A stretch of 64,000 nucleotides of DNA from Clostridiales bacterium (GTDB taxonomy: Bacteria; Bacillota; Clostridia; Oscillospirales; Oscillospiraceae), in the NCBI GenBank assembly GCA_022764045.1, contig JALERU010000010.1, positions 1 to 64,000 of the forward strand, in the 5' to 3' direction. Below the pieces are notes generated by a model. It was not told the origin of the DNA. It searched no databases and saw nothing but the letters and a program-made list of their open reading frames with translations. Below, piece by piece: positions 8,716 to 18,078 of the stretch. The translations under genes were made by a program, and so were the position numbers. Positions within the stretch are counted from its first letter, which is position 1; the number at the start of each line of letters is the position of its first letter.

Positions 8716-9429
8716 ATGGACAGAAAACAAAAGGTTCTCATTGTGGAGGACGAGAAGAACATTGTGGACATCCTCCGCTTTAACCTGCGCAAGGAGGGGT
8801 ACGACACCCTGGAGGCCTTCGACGGGGTCACCGGCCTCCGCCTGGCCCTGGAGGAGAGCCCCGACCTGATCCTGCTGGACCTGATGCTGCCGGAGATGAA
8901 CGGCTTTGAGGTGTGTAAGCTCCTGCGGGACAAGGGCAGAAGCACCCCCGTCCTCATCATCACCGCCCGGGAGGAGGAGAAGGACAAGATCCTGGGCCTG
9001 GACCTGGGGGCCGACGACTATATCACCAAACCCTTCTCCATCCGGGAGCTCATGGCCCGGGTCAAGGCCAACATCCGCCGGGTGGCCATGGCGGCCCAGA
9101 CTTCTCCCCAGCCCCAGGAGGAAGCCTTGGACCTTGGCCGCCTGGTGATTCACAAGGAGGGAGCCCGAGCCACCAAGGACGGGGAGAACTTGGAGCTCAC
9201 CCAGCGGGAGTTTGAGCTGCTCACCTACCTGGCCTCCCACGCCGGCCGGGTCTTCTCCCGCCAGGAGCTCATGGAGCGGGTGTGGAACTACGAGGGCTAC
9301 GTGGGGGACGTGCGCGGGGTGGATGTGGCCATCCGCCGCCTGCGGGAAAAGTTAGAGGACGACCCCGCCCAGCCCAAATACATCATCACCCGCCGGGGCG
9401 CGGGCTACTACTTCCAGAAAGACACCTAA
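8716..9429 (+). CDS. walR: OmpR-family response regulator, WalR/PhoP-like
   Basis: Receiver domain (ILLDLMLPEMNGFEVCK, ITAREEEKDKILGLDLGADDYITKPFS) plus winged helix; followed by walK-yycH-yycI-like genes. Confidence 0.88.
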   Translation: MDRKQKVLIVEDEKNIVDILRFNLRKEGYDTLEAFDGVTGLRLALEESPDLILLDLMLPEMNGFEVCKLLRDKGRSTPVLIITAREEEKDKILGLDLGADDYITKPFSIRELMARVKANIRRVAMAAQTSPQPQEEALDLGRLVIHKEGARATKDGENLELTQREFELLTYLASHAGRVFSRQELMERVWNYEGYVGDVRGVDVAIRRLREKLEDDPAQPKYIITRRGAGYYFQKDT

Positions 9430-9457
9430 CACGCCCAGGTGAGAGAGGAGAAGAAGG

Positions 9458-11233
9458 ATGCTGCGAAGCCTGCACATGAAGCTGGTGCTGATTATGATCC
9501 TGCTGGTGGTCTGCCTGATGACCATCACCGGGGCCTTTCTCATCAACTCCGTCAACCGCTTCTATCTCAACGAATTTTACACCCAGATGGCGGAGGTTTT
9601 CAGCCGGGACACCGAGTTTGTCCGGGACCTGGTCACCGCCAAGGAGGGGGAGACCGACGGCGCCCAGGCCATCGACCAGATCCTGCTGGCCAAGATGGGG
9701 ACCCTGGGGGTGGACGGCAAAAACCGGAACTATTACATCTTAGACGGCAAAACCGGCGCCATCCTGTCCTCCTCCGACGGGGACGCGGGCCAGAGCCTGG
9801 AGGGGCTGACCCCCAACCTCCTCATTGCCCTGAACGAGGGGCGGGAGGGGAATGAGAGTGACCTCACCGCCAACTATATGGACCTAGCCCTCCCCATCAG
9901 CCGGGGGGGACAGGACTACATCATCTACGTGCTGGACCAGTGCTCCACGGTGCGGGAGCTGAACAGCCAGCTCTTCCAGCTCATCATCGAGTCCCTGGCC
10001 TTTGGCCTGGTGATCTCGGTGCTGCTGTCCTTCCTGCTGTCTAAGGCCATGGTCAACCCCATCCGGGCCCTGACCCGGGGGGTGAAGCGGGTGGCCGAGG
10101 GGGACTTCGGCCATGAGCTGCAAACCGAGTCCCACGACGAGATTGGGGTGCTGACCAACGCCTTCAACGCCATGGCCGGCCAGCTCCAGACCACCATTCG
10201 GGAGGTGGACAGCGAGCGCACCAAGCTCAGCACCCTCTTCCTCCACATGACCGACGGGGTGGTGGCCTTTAACCAGAGCGGGGAGGTCATCCACTCCAAC
10301 CCCGCCGCCGAGGAGATGCTGGATATGGCCATCCCCGTGGGCGGGGCCGTCACCTATCAGGATCTCTTCGGGGAGATCGCCCCCCTGGAGACCATCCTCA
10401 CCCTGGACCAAGACTGCCTGGAGAGCGAAACCGTCCGGGGAGAGCGCATCCTGCTCTATCTCTTGGCCCCCTTTGACCGGGAAAAGCAGGTGGGGGTCCT
10501 GGTGGTGGTCCACGACGTGACCCAGCAGGTGAAAAACGAGACCATGCGAAAGGAATTCGTGGCCAACGTCTCCCACGAACTGCGCACCCCCATCACCAAC
10601 ATCCGCAGCTACGCCGAGACTTTGGAAGAAAATCCCGACCTGCCCCCGGAGATGACCACCGGCTTCCTGCATGTCATCCTCAATGAGAGCGACCGGATGA
10701 CCCACATCGTCCAGGACCTGCTCACCCTGTCCCGGTTCGACTCGGGCCACAGCCAACTGAACCTGACCACCTTCCCCTTCGCCGACGTGCTGGAGGACAG
10801 CTACCAGGCCGTGCGCATCGAGGCCCAGCGCCACGGCCACAGCCTGTCTCTGGAGGGGACGGAGGACCTGCCCAGCCTCCGGGCTGACCGGGAGCGGGTG
10901 CTCCAGGTGATTATGAATATCCTCTCCAACGCCATCAAATACACTCCCGACGGGGGGAACATCGCCATGTCCGCCGGCGCCGACCAAGATCGGGTGTGGC
11001 TGGAGGTGGCCGACAACGGCATCGGCATCCCGCCGGAGGACCGGGAGCGCATCTTCGAGCGGTTCTACCGGGTGGACAAGGCCCGCTCCCGGGAGTCCGG
11101 GGGCACCGGCCTGGGCCTGTCCATCGCCCAGGAGATCATCCGCCAGCACGAGGGTAGCCTTACCCTGGTGGACCGGCCCGGCCCCGGCACCACCCTGCGG
11201 ATGGAGCTCAAGCGCGGGGGACCCAAGCCATGA
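9458..11233 (+). CDS. walK: Sensor histidine kinase, WalK-like (TM-HAMP-PAS-HisKA-HATPase)
   Basis: EFVANVSHELRTPITNIRSYAETL H-box; NAIKYTPDGG; DNGIGIPPEDRERIFERFYRVD; GGTGLGLSIA. Confidence 0.9.
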   Translation: MLRSLHMKLVLIMILLVVCLMTITGAFLINSVNRFYLNEFYTQMAEVFSRDTEFVRDLVTAKEGETDGAQAIDQILLAKMGTLGVDGKNRNYYILDGKTGAILSSSDGDAGQSLEGLTPNLLIALNEGREGNESDLTANYMDLALPISRGGQDYIIYVLDQCSTVRELNSQLFQLIIESLAFGLVISVLLSFLLSKAMVNPIRALTRGVKRVAEGDFGHELQTESHDEIGVLTNAFNAMAGQLQTTIREVDSERTKLSTLFLHMTDGVVAFNQSGEVIHSNPAAEEMLDMAIPVGGAVTYQDLFGEIAPLETILTLDQDCLESETVRGERILLYLLAPFDREKQVGVLVVVHDVTQQVKNETMRKEFVANVSHELRTPITNIRSYAETLEENPDLPPEMTTGFLHVILNESDRMTHIVQDLLTLSRFDSGHSQLNLTTFPFADVLEDSYQAVRIEAQRHGHSLSLEGTEDLPSLRADRERVLQVIMNILSNAIKYTPDGGNIAMSAGADQDRVWLEVADNGIGIPPEDRERIFERFYRVDKARSRESGGTGLGLSIAQEIIRQHEGSLTLVDRPGPGTTLRMELKRGGPKP

Positions 11234-12522
11234 GAGGAAAGCGCAGCCGCCGGCAGGTGGACCGGCTGGAAAATATTCTCATCCTTCTTCTGGTCTGCTC
11301 CGCCCTCTTCCTCCTCCACCGGACGGGGATCTTCCAAAGCATCACCGGCCAGGGGACGGGAGGGGGGAGCGAGAGCTTCCTCACCGGGGTGCAGGACACC
11401 GCCCTGGCCCGGGGGACCCCCGTGCGCCTGATGGTCCAGACCTCCGCCGGGCGCTATGGCGTCCAGTACGACCAGGAGAAGGTGGACAGCCTTTATCAGC
11501 AGGATCTAAACGACCTGCTCATGGCGTCGGTGGACGCCATGGATTCGGTGAAGGAGGTCTCCCAAGAGACCTGGCAGCAGGCCGTGACCCAGAGCAGCGC
11601 CTGGGTCTATTACGATTTTCTGTACGACGTCTCCTTCACCGGCCAGAGCAGCCGGGGGGAGGGGGCAGCCCGCCGCTACCTGATCACCGGGCGCAATGGC
11701 CGGGCGGAGTCTGTGTACTATTACAATGAGGGGAGCGAGACCTATTACCAGGGCCAGCTTCGGGAGAGTGGCCTGCCCCTGCCTGAGGCCCTGGAAAGCC
11801 TGCCCACCAACCAGGGCCGCTTCGCCTTTGAGGACGGGGAGCTGTCCCAGCTGCTGGCCCCGGACATGATGCTCCTGTCCCAATCCATCCTCTGCCCGGT
11901 CTACACCGCCTCCAACCCCGTGGCGGACTGGGGGGCCGAGGAGCGGGAGGACCTGCTGAACGCCCTGGACTTTAACCTCCGAGCCTCCGCCATCTATGAG
12001 ACCGCCGACGGCACGGTGATCCAGGAGGGGTCGGACACCCTCCGCATCCAGAAAAGCGGCAAGGTGATCTTCCACGGCGCCGAGAGCGGCGAGGCCCGGT
12101 TCCAGGCCCTTTCCGCCCGGGAAAAGGACCTGCAGATCAAGGCCGAGGAGCTTTTGGCGGCGGTGGCCCAGGGGGAAGCGGGGGAGGGCAGGATGCTCTG
12201 CCAGGCCATTGAAACCCTGGCCGACGGCAGCGTGGAGCTGCGGTTCTGCCGCCTGCTGGGCGGGGCTGAGGTCCAGGTGTGGGAGGAGGGCTGGAGCGCC
12301 CGGTTCGTCTTTTCCGGCAGCTCTCTCACCGGCTTTACCATCTACCTGCGGGAGTACACCCCCACCGGCCAGACCCGGGGGGTCCTGCTGGAACGGCAGG
12401 CTGCTGCTGCGGCCGCCGCCCAGGGGCAGACCGGCAAGGAGCTTCAGATCTACTACCCGGACAACGCCGCCTCGGAGCTCCGCCCCGGCTGGAGCGTTCG
12501 GGAGAACCATAAGGAGGGCTGA
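11230..12522 (+). CDS. YycH-like two-component system regulatory protein
   Basis: ATGA overlap with walK; single N-terminal TM; position in wal operon. Confidence 0.7.
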   Translation: MRGKRSRRQVDRLENILILLLVCSALFLLHRTGIFQSITGQGTGGGSESFLTGVQDTALARGTPVRLMVQTSAGRYGVQYDQEKVDSLYQQDLNDLLMASVDAMDSVKEVSQETWQQAVTQSSAWVYYDFLYDVSFTGQSSRGEGAARRYLITGRNGRAESVYYYNEGSETYYQGQLRESGLPLPEALESLPTNQGRFAFEDGELSQLLAPDMMLLSQSILCPVYTASNPVADWGAEEREDLLNALDFNLRASAIYETADGTVIQEGSDTLRIQKSGKVIFHGAESGEARFQALSAREKDLQIKAEELLAAVAQGEAGEGRMLCQAIETLADGSVELRFCRLLGGAEVQVWEEGWSARFVFSGSSLTGFTIYLREYTPTGQTRGVLLERQAAAAAAAQGQTGKELQIYYPDNAASELRPGWSVRENHKEG

Positions 12523-12524
12523 GC

Positions 12525-13019
12525 ATGGAACGATCCAAACTGAAGCTGACGGTGATCTTCCTGCTGGCCGTTCTCAACCTGGTCCTTCTGGGCTGCGTGA
12601 TCTTCCAGTACCACCAGGCCCGGTCCTATGAGAAAATGACCCAGACCCAAATCCTGATCTATCTGGAAAACAACGGGATCACCGCCCGGCGGGAGACCAT
12701 CCCCTGGCAGACCGCTCTGACCACCCAGCCCGCAGACCTGGCGGACCAGTTGCTGGAGGGGGAGGAACTCCCCGTCCAGGGCCTGCCCGCCAGCTGTGAG
12801 ATCCAGCCCGCTCGGGAGACCGCCACCCTGCTCATGGACTTTGTCCGGGGCCTGGACGAACTGGACTGGACCTGCGCGGAGCTGCGGTCCATTGCGGAGG
12901 GCTATCACTACAGCGGCGAGGGAGACCGGGCGGTCCTCACCCCCGTGTGGATTTTGGAAACGGACAACGGCCGCTTCCAGCTGGACTGCGCCGACGGGGA
13001 TCTGACCCAAGTCAACTGA
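12525..13019 (+). CDS. YycI-like two-component system regulatory protein
   Basis: Single N-terminal TM (LKLTVIFLLAVLNLVLLGCVIF); position in wal operon. Confidence 0.7.
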   Translation: MERSKLKLTVIFLLAVLNLVLLGCVIFQYHQARSYEKMTQTQILIYLENNGITARRETIPWQTALTTQPADLADQLLEGEELPVQGLPASCEIQPARETATLLMDFVRGLDELDWTCAELRSIAEGYHYSGEGDRAVLTPVWILETDNGRFQLDCADGDLTQVN

Positions 13020-13022
13020 ATC

Positions 13023-13060
13023 AGACGGCAAGAGGGAATCAGCTCTCTTGCCGTCTTTTC
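13023..13060 (+). terminator. Rho-independent terminator of the wal operon
   Basis: AGACGGCAAGAG...CTCTTGCCGTCTTTTC. Confidence 0.88.
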
Positions 13061-13085
13061 CTTGGCGGCAGAAAAAATTCCCCTG

Positions 13086-13225
13086 ATACTAATTTCAAAT
13101 GAAATTCTTTCATTTGAAACACGCACGCTACGCGTGCTGGCGGTGCTTCGCACCGCCCCGTCTCATACAAAACTCGACGCGCTTCGCGCTATAAAAAACT
13201 AAAGTTTTTTAACGAGTTTTAGTAT
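13086..13225 (+). repeat. Multi-hairpin repeat element, copy 2 (140 bp)
   Basis: ATACTAA...TTAGTAT termini; TTTCAAATGAAA-TTC-TTTCATTTGAAA; GCACGC-TAC-GCGTGC; GGCGGTGC-TTC-GCACCGCC; CGTCTCATAC; AAAACTCG[two hairpins]CGAGTTTT. Confidence 0.88.
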
Positions 13226-13302
13226 GAAACCAGGGGAAATGGGGAACTTTTTCCGCCGGACTTCGTCTAATACTATAATTCCAAAGAAAAGGAGATGATC
13301 CC

Positions 13303-14652
13303 ATGAGAAAGCAAAAAGGGAACCGAAAGAGCTCGCCCTGGCGCGGCCTGGCCGCCATGGGCCTGTGCGCCGTGCTGGTGGTGGCTCTGGCCGGGACCTC
13401 CCTGGCGGCCCAGACCCCGGGGGAGGAGGGCTTTTTATCCCGCCAAGTGACGGCCCTGGCCCAGGCCCTGGGGCGGCAGCCCACGGGGGCGAAACCCCTG
13501 ACTCCCGTGACGCCCCCCAAGGGGGATGCCTTTCTAGAGGACAACCCCGTCAGCGATGCCTTCCTGGCGGCCCAGGCGGACTTCGCCTACGCTACCGCCG
13601 CCCAGGTCATGGGCGGGGCCACAGGGAACGTGAGCTATTCCCCCCTCTCCCTCTACTACGCCCTGGCCCTGGCCGCCACCGGCGGGGAAGGGGAGACGGC
13701 GGCGGAGCTGCTGGACCTGCTGGGGGTGGAGAGCAAGGAGGAGTTGGCCGCCCAGAGCGCCAACCTCTACTGCCGGCTCTATCGGGACAACGAGATCGGG
13801 AAGCTGCGCATTGCCAACTCCCTGTGGATGAACCAGGGGGTCCAGTGGAAGGGGGTCTTTGTAGACCAAGCCGCCCAAAGCTTTTACGCGGCGTGCTTCC
13901 AGGAGGACTTCTCCGACCCCGCCACGGCCCGGAAGATGTCCGCCTGGGTGGCCGGCCAGACCGGCGGCCTACTCCAGCCGGAGATCAGCCTGGACAATCC
14001 CCAGCAGATCCTCTCCATCCTGAACACCGTCTATTTCCGGGACCAGTGGATAGACCGGTTCAGCGAGGACCAAACCCAGCCCGATGCCTTCACCCGGGCC
14101 GACGGCACCCAGGTCACCTGTGACTTTATGAACCGGACCGATCCCTCCACGGGCTTTTCCAAGGGAGAAAACTACCTCCGAGCTTCCCTGAGCCTGAAAA
14201 ACGCGGGAGGCATGATTTTTATCCTGCCAGACCGAGACACCAGCGTCCAGGACCTGCTGGCCGACCAGGAGACCCTCCGGGAGGCCCTGGCGGGGGGTGA
14301 GAGCTGTTACGGAAAGGTGATTTGGAAAATCCCCAAGTTTGATAGCGGCTGCACGCTGGCCTTGAAAGAGGCCCTCCAGGCCCTGGGGGTGACCCACGCC
14401 TTCCGGTCTGACGCCGACTTTTCCGCCATCACCGACCAGACCGCCTGGATCAGCGACGTCCAGCAGCAGACCCGGGTGACCCTCAACGAGGAGGGGGTGG
14501 CCGCCGCAGCCTTTACAAACATCAGCTTTGCCGGCTCCGCTCCCCCCGAGGACCGGGGGGAGATGATCCTGGACCGCCCCTTCCTCTACGCCATCACTTC
14601 TCCCGACGGCGGCCTTCTCTTCCTGGGGGTCTGCCAGGACCCCACGGTATGA
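13303..14652 (+). CDS. Serpin (serine protease inhibitor), exported/membrane-anchored
   Basis: N-terminal signal/anchor; hinge and reactive loop TLNEEGVAAAAFTNISFAGSAPPEDRGEMILDRPFLYAI; IANSLWMNQ; ILNTVYFRDQW. Confidence 0.93.
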   Translation: MRKQKGNRKSSPWRGLAAMGLCAVLVVALAGTSLAAQTPGEEGFLSRQVTALAQALGRQPTGAKPLTPVTPPKGDAFLEDNPVSDAFLAAQADFAYATAAQVMGGATGNVSYSPLSLYYALALAATGGEGETAAELLDLLGVESKEELAAQSANLYCRLYRDNEIGKLRIANSLWMNQGVQWKGVFVDQAAQSFYAACFQEDFSDPATARKMSAWVAGQTGGLLQPEISLDNPQQILSILNTVYFRDQWIDRFSEDQTQPDAFTRADGTQVTCDFMNRTDPSTGFSKGENYLRASLSLKNAGGMIFILPDRDTSVQDLLADQETLREALAGGESCYGKVIWKIPKFDSGCTLALKEALQALGVTHAFRSDADFSAITDQTAWISDVQQQTRVTLNEEGVAAAAFTNISFAGSAPPEDRGEMILDRPFLYAITSPDGGLLFLGVCQDPTV

Positions 14653-14731
14653 GCCGGAGAAAGTTTTGAAAATTTGTAGTATTTTGTCGCCGCCCATGGT
14701 ATACTGATTTTCCAAAGAAAGGTGGGCGTGT

Positions 14732-16093
14732 ATGGAATACGGGATGCGGTTTTTGCGGGTGCTGGTGGTCTTTTGCTTTGGCAACATGCTGGTGCTCTTT
14801 GGGCGTCTGGCGGTGCTGCCCGGCTGGCTCACCGGCGTGGTGGTGGCGGCCCTGGCGGTGGCCTATGTGGTGCTCAATGTCCGCCCCCGGGCGGCCAAGG
14901 GAGCCACCCGCCGGCTCCGGGCTCTGCTGGGGGGCTATGAGCTGCTGCTGGTGGCCTTTTGGGCCATTTTGGCCACCACCCTGTTCTATGGGCTCCTCAG
15001 CTGGACCGGCCTGCTGACCCGGCTCAGCGGCGGGCAGCCCCAGTGGATGCTGGTGGTGGCCCAGGCCCTGCTCTTTGTGCCGGTGATCCTGGTGCTGCTG
15101 GTCAACGGCTTTTTCCGGGTGCTCCTTACCTGCCGCCGGCTGCGGGTGGTCTGGCGGGTGCTGCTCTTTCTGGGCTGGTGGGTGCCGCTGTTTCACCTGT
15201 ATCTATTCTACCGGGTGCTCAAGGCCGCCCGCCATGAGTATTATTTCGAGCTGGCCCGGCTGGAGATGGAGTCCGTCCACGAGGAAAACCAGGACTGCAA
15301 GACCCAATATCCCATCGTGCTGGTCCACGGCATCTTCTTCCGGGACTGGCAGCACCTGAACTACTGGGGTCGGATTCCCCAGAGCCTGGAGAAGTGCGGG
15401 GCCCAGCTTTACTATGGCGGCCAGCAGTCGGCGGCCCCCGTGGCGGTGTCGGCGGTGGAGCTTCGGGACCACATCCAGGAGGTCCTGGACAAGACTGGGG
15501 CCGAGAAGGTCAACTTGATCGCCCATTCCAAGGGCGGGCTGGACAGCCGCTACGCCATCTCCCGCCTGGGCCTGGCCCCCCATGTGGCCTCCCTGACCAC
15601 GGTGAACACCCCCCACCGGGGCTGCGTCTTTGCCAGCCACCTGCTGGACACCCTGCCCCAGTGGCTGCAAAGGTGGCTGGAGCGCCGGTATAACAGCCTC
15701 TTCCACGCCCTAGGGGACGAATCCCCGGACTTCATGGGCGGGGTGCGGGACCTGTCGGACCGGGCCTGCTCCGCCTTCAACGAGGCCACCCCCGATGCCG
15801 AGGGGGTCTATTACCAGAGCGTCATGTCCACCATGACAAGGGGCAGAAGCGCCGGCTTCCCCCTGAACCTCACCTGGCGCCTGGTGAACAAATATGACAG
15901 GGAGCCCAACGACGGCCTGGTAACCCCTTCCTCCGCCCGGTGGGGCCACGATCTGGGCTGCCTGACCGTCCCCGGCAAGCGGGGCCTCTCCCACGGGGAC
16001 GTCATCGACTTGCTCCGGGAGGATATCCCTGGTTTCCCCGTGCGGGAGCACTACATCGGCCTGGTGAAGGGCTTAAAGGAAAAGGGCTTTTAA
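14732..16093 (+). CDS. Membrane-anchored alpha/beta-hydrolase (lipase/PGAP1-like)
   Basis: Several N-terminal TM segments; YPIVLVHGIFFRDWQHLNYWG and nucleophile elbow IAHSKGGLDSRYA. Confidence 0.85.
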   Translation: MEYGMRFLRVLVVFCFGNMLVLFGRLAVLPGWLTGVVVAALAVAYVVLNVRPRAAKGATRRLRALLGGYELLLVAFWAILATTLFYGLLSWTGLLTRLSGGQPQWMLVVAQALLFVPVILVLLVNGFFRVLLTCRRLRVVWRVLLFLGWWVPLFHLYLFYRVLKAARHEYYFELARLEMESVHEENQDCKTQYPIVLVHGIFFRDWQHLNYWGRIPQSLEKCGAQLYYGGQQSAAPVAVSAVELRDHIQEVLDKTGAEKVNLIAHSKGGLDSRYAISRLGLAPHVASLTTVNTPHRGCVFASHLLDTLPQWLQRWLERRYNSLFHALGDESPDFMGGVRDLSDRACSAFNEATPDAEGVYYQSVMSTMTRGRSAGFPLNLTWRLVNKYDREPNDGLVTPSSARWGHDLGCLTVPGKRGLSHGDVIDLLREDIPGFPVREHYIGLVKGLKEKGF

Positions 16094-16097
16094 GGAC

Positions 16098-16137
16098 AAA
16101 GCAGCGGAAAACCACGTTGGGTTTTCCGCTGCTTTTG
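16098..16137 (+). terminator. Rho-independent terminator
   Basis: AAAGCAGCGGAAAAC...GTTTTCCGCTGCTTTT. Confidence 0.85.
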
Positions 16138-16146
16138 CCTGTGTCG

Positions 16147-17346
16147 TCAGATCAGCCCGTATTTTTCTTTTAACTGGAGGATGCGCAGTACGCTTTGGTC
16201 CAGCCGCTCCTGGGAAATGGTCCCGTCCTGCACGGCGGCCAGGACGGCGTCATAGGCCTCGGAGAGGCTTTCCGGCATCAGCAGCACATCCGCCCCGGCC
16301 TCCAGGGCCATCAGGGCGGCCTGACCGGGGGCATAGGCGTCGGTGATGGCCTCCATGGAGAGGGAGTCGGTGACGACCACCCGCTGGAACCGGAGCTCCC
16401 CCCGGAGCTTTTCGGAGATCATCTCCCGGGACAGGGAGGCGGGCAGGCCGTCCTGGGTGGCGTTGGGGGTGGTGATGTGGCCCACCATCACCGCGTCGGC
16501 TCCCGCCGCCATGCCGGCCTGGAAGGGATACATCTCGCAGGTGAGCATCTCCTGCCAGGTCTTGTCGGTGGAGGCGTAGCCCTTGTGGCTGTCCTGGGCG
16601 GTGTCGCCGTGGCCGGGGAAGTGCTTCAGGGCGCAGGCCACGCCCCCCTCGTGGAAGCCCTCCACCACGGCGCTGATCATCATGGCCGCCTCCTCGGGGG
16701 AGGAGCTAAAGGCCCGGCTGCCGATGACGGGGTTGTCGGGGTTGGTGTTCACGTCGGCCACCGGGGCAAAGTCCCACTGGAAGCCCAGGTCCCGGAGGTA
16801 GCCGCCGATGGTAAGCCCCACCTCCTTGGCCTTGGCCGGGTCACCGGAGGCGCCGATGGCGGCCATGTCGCTGAACTGGGGCACGTCAAAGCCACCGCTG
16901 TTGGCAATCCGGGAGACCGTGCCCCCTTCCTCGTCCACGGCGAAGAGCAGGGGGACCTGGGACCCCCGGGACAGACCGGTCATCAGTTGGGCGAGCTGGT
17001 CAGGGTCCTGCAGGTTTTTCCCGAAGAGGACGAAGCCCCCCACCGGATAGGTCTTTAGGGTGTCCAGGTGTTCCGCGTCCACTTGGGTCAGCCCCGGCCC
17101 GTTGGCATCATCCAGCTGCTGGGGAGTCAGGGAGAGATCCAGGGCGTCGGGCCGCACCAGGAAGAGCTGGCCCACCTTTTCCTCGGTGGAGAGCTTGGCC
17201 AGCAGCGCCTGGGCGCTGTCGGCGGCCACGGGTTCCATGGCCTCGGGCTCCTCCTGGACTGGGGGTTCCTCTGCCTCTTTGGCGCCGCAGCCGCACAGCA
17301 GCCCGGCCATCAGGGCGGCGCAGAGCATCCATTTCCATTTCATCAA
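16147..17346 (-). CDS. Glycoside hydrolase family 3 lipoprotein (beta-N-acetylhexosaminidase, NagZ-like)
   Basis: Lipobox LLCGC; ALKHFPGHGDTAQDSHKG; VVTDSLSMEAI. Confidence 0.92.
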   Translation of the reverse strand: MMKWKWMLCAALMAGLLCGCGAKEAEEPPVQEEPEAMEPVAADSAQALLAKLSTEEKVGQLFLVRPDALDLSLTPQQLDDANGPGLTQVDAEHLDTLKTYPVGGFVLFGKNLQDPDQLAQLMTGLSRGSQVPLLFAVDEEGGTVSRIANSGGFDVPQFSDMAAIGASGDPAKAKEVGLTIGGYLRDLGFQWDFAPVADVNTNPDNPVIGSRAFSSSPEEAAMMISAVVEGFHEGGVACALKHFPGHGDTAQDSHKGYASTDKTWQEMLTCEMYPFQAGMAAGADAVMVGHITTPNATQDGLPASLSREMISEKLRGELRFQRVVVTDSLSMEAITDAYAPGQAALMALEAGADVLLMPESLSEAYDAVLAAVQDGTISQERLDQSVLRILQLKEKYGLI

Positions 17347-17458
17347 GGTATCATCCTTTCTGGGTGGTGGTCATGTAGATGGTTTGTCATAATGGTAGTA
17401 TACGTCCTCTTCCCAGAAAAGGCAAGGGATGATGTAACCTTGCCTTTTCTGGATGAAG

Positions 17459-17708
17459 GTGGCAGCGATCATCTTCTACCCACCAATATTCCAAATCGCC
17501 CCCTCATCAGTCAGCTGCGCTGACAGCTTCCCCCCGAGGGGAAGCCTGCGCTGCTACGTTACGTTGGGGTGATTGCTGCGGTAGGTTTCTACATAAGCCA
17601 TACAGGGCTTGCCAATCGCCTTCCCCTGGGGGGGAAGGTGGGCCGGCAAAGCCGGGTCGGATGAGGGCGAGCGTTGAGGATTTCACAGCGTGGGTAATAG
17701 ATGCACCG
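17459..17708 (-). repeat. Dispersed intergenic repeat, unit C
   Basis: Reverse complement of the 5945 unit architecture. Confidence 0.83.
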
Positions 17709-17968
17709 ACCCAAGGTGGCAACGGGATTCTACTACCCACCGATATTCCAGATCGCCCCCTCATCAGTCACCTTCGGTGACAGCTTCCCCCCGAGGGGAA
17801 GCCTACGTGCTATGCTACATTGGGGTTTTTGCTACGGTAGGTTTCTACATAAGCTATACAGGGCTTGCCAATCGCCTTCCCCTGGGGGGGGGGAGGTGGG
17901 CCGGCGAAGCCGGGTCGGATGAGGGCGAGCGTTGAGGATTCCACGGCGTTGGTAATAGACGCACGAGC
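17709..17968 (-). repeat. Dispersed intergenic repeat, unit D (tandem with C)
   Basis: ATTCCAGATCGCCCCCTCATCAG...GCCTACGTGCTATGC...TTTCTACATAAG...GGGTCGGATGAGGGCGAGCG. Confidence 0.85.
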
Positions 17969-18008
17969 TTCTCCCGAAGGGTACCCACCCACTCCACCGG
18001 CGGCCATA

Positions 18009-18043
18009 AAAAGTGCGCGTACCGAAAGCCGGTACGCGCACGG
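18009..18043 (-). terminator. Terminator of the EF-G-like gene
   Basis: Minus strand GTGCGCGTACCG GCTTT CGGTACGCGCAC TTTTTA. Confidence 0.85.
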
Positions 18044-18078
18044 GTTTGCGAAAAAACTGACCGGGTCAGAACCAGGGC

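Noticed and set aside
13259-13280. Extra copy of the hairpin-element left end (AATACTATAATTCC)
   Set aside because: Only about 12 bases match and it reads as an ordinary -10 region for the serpin gene
17690-17935. 81 aa ORF in the second repeat pair
   Set aside because: Repeat-derived translation, not an independent gene
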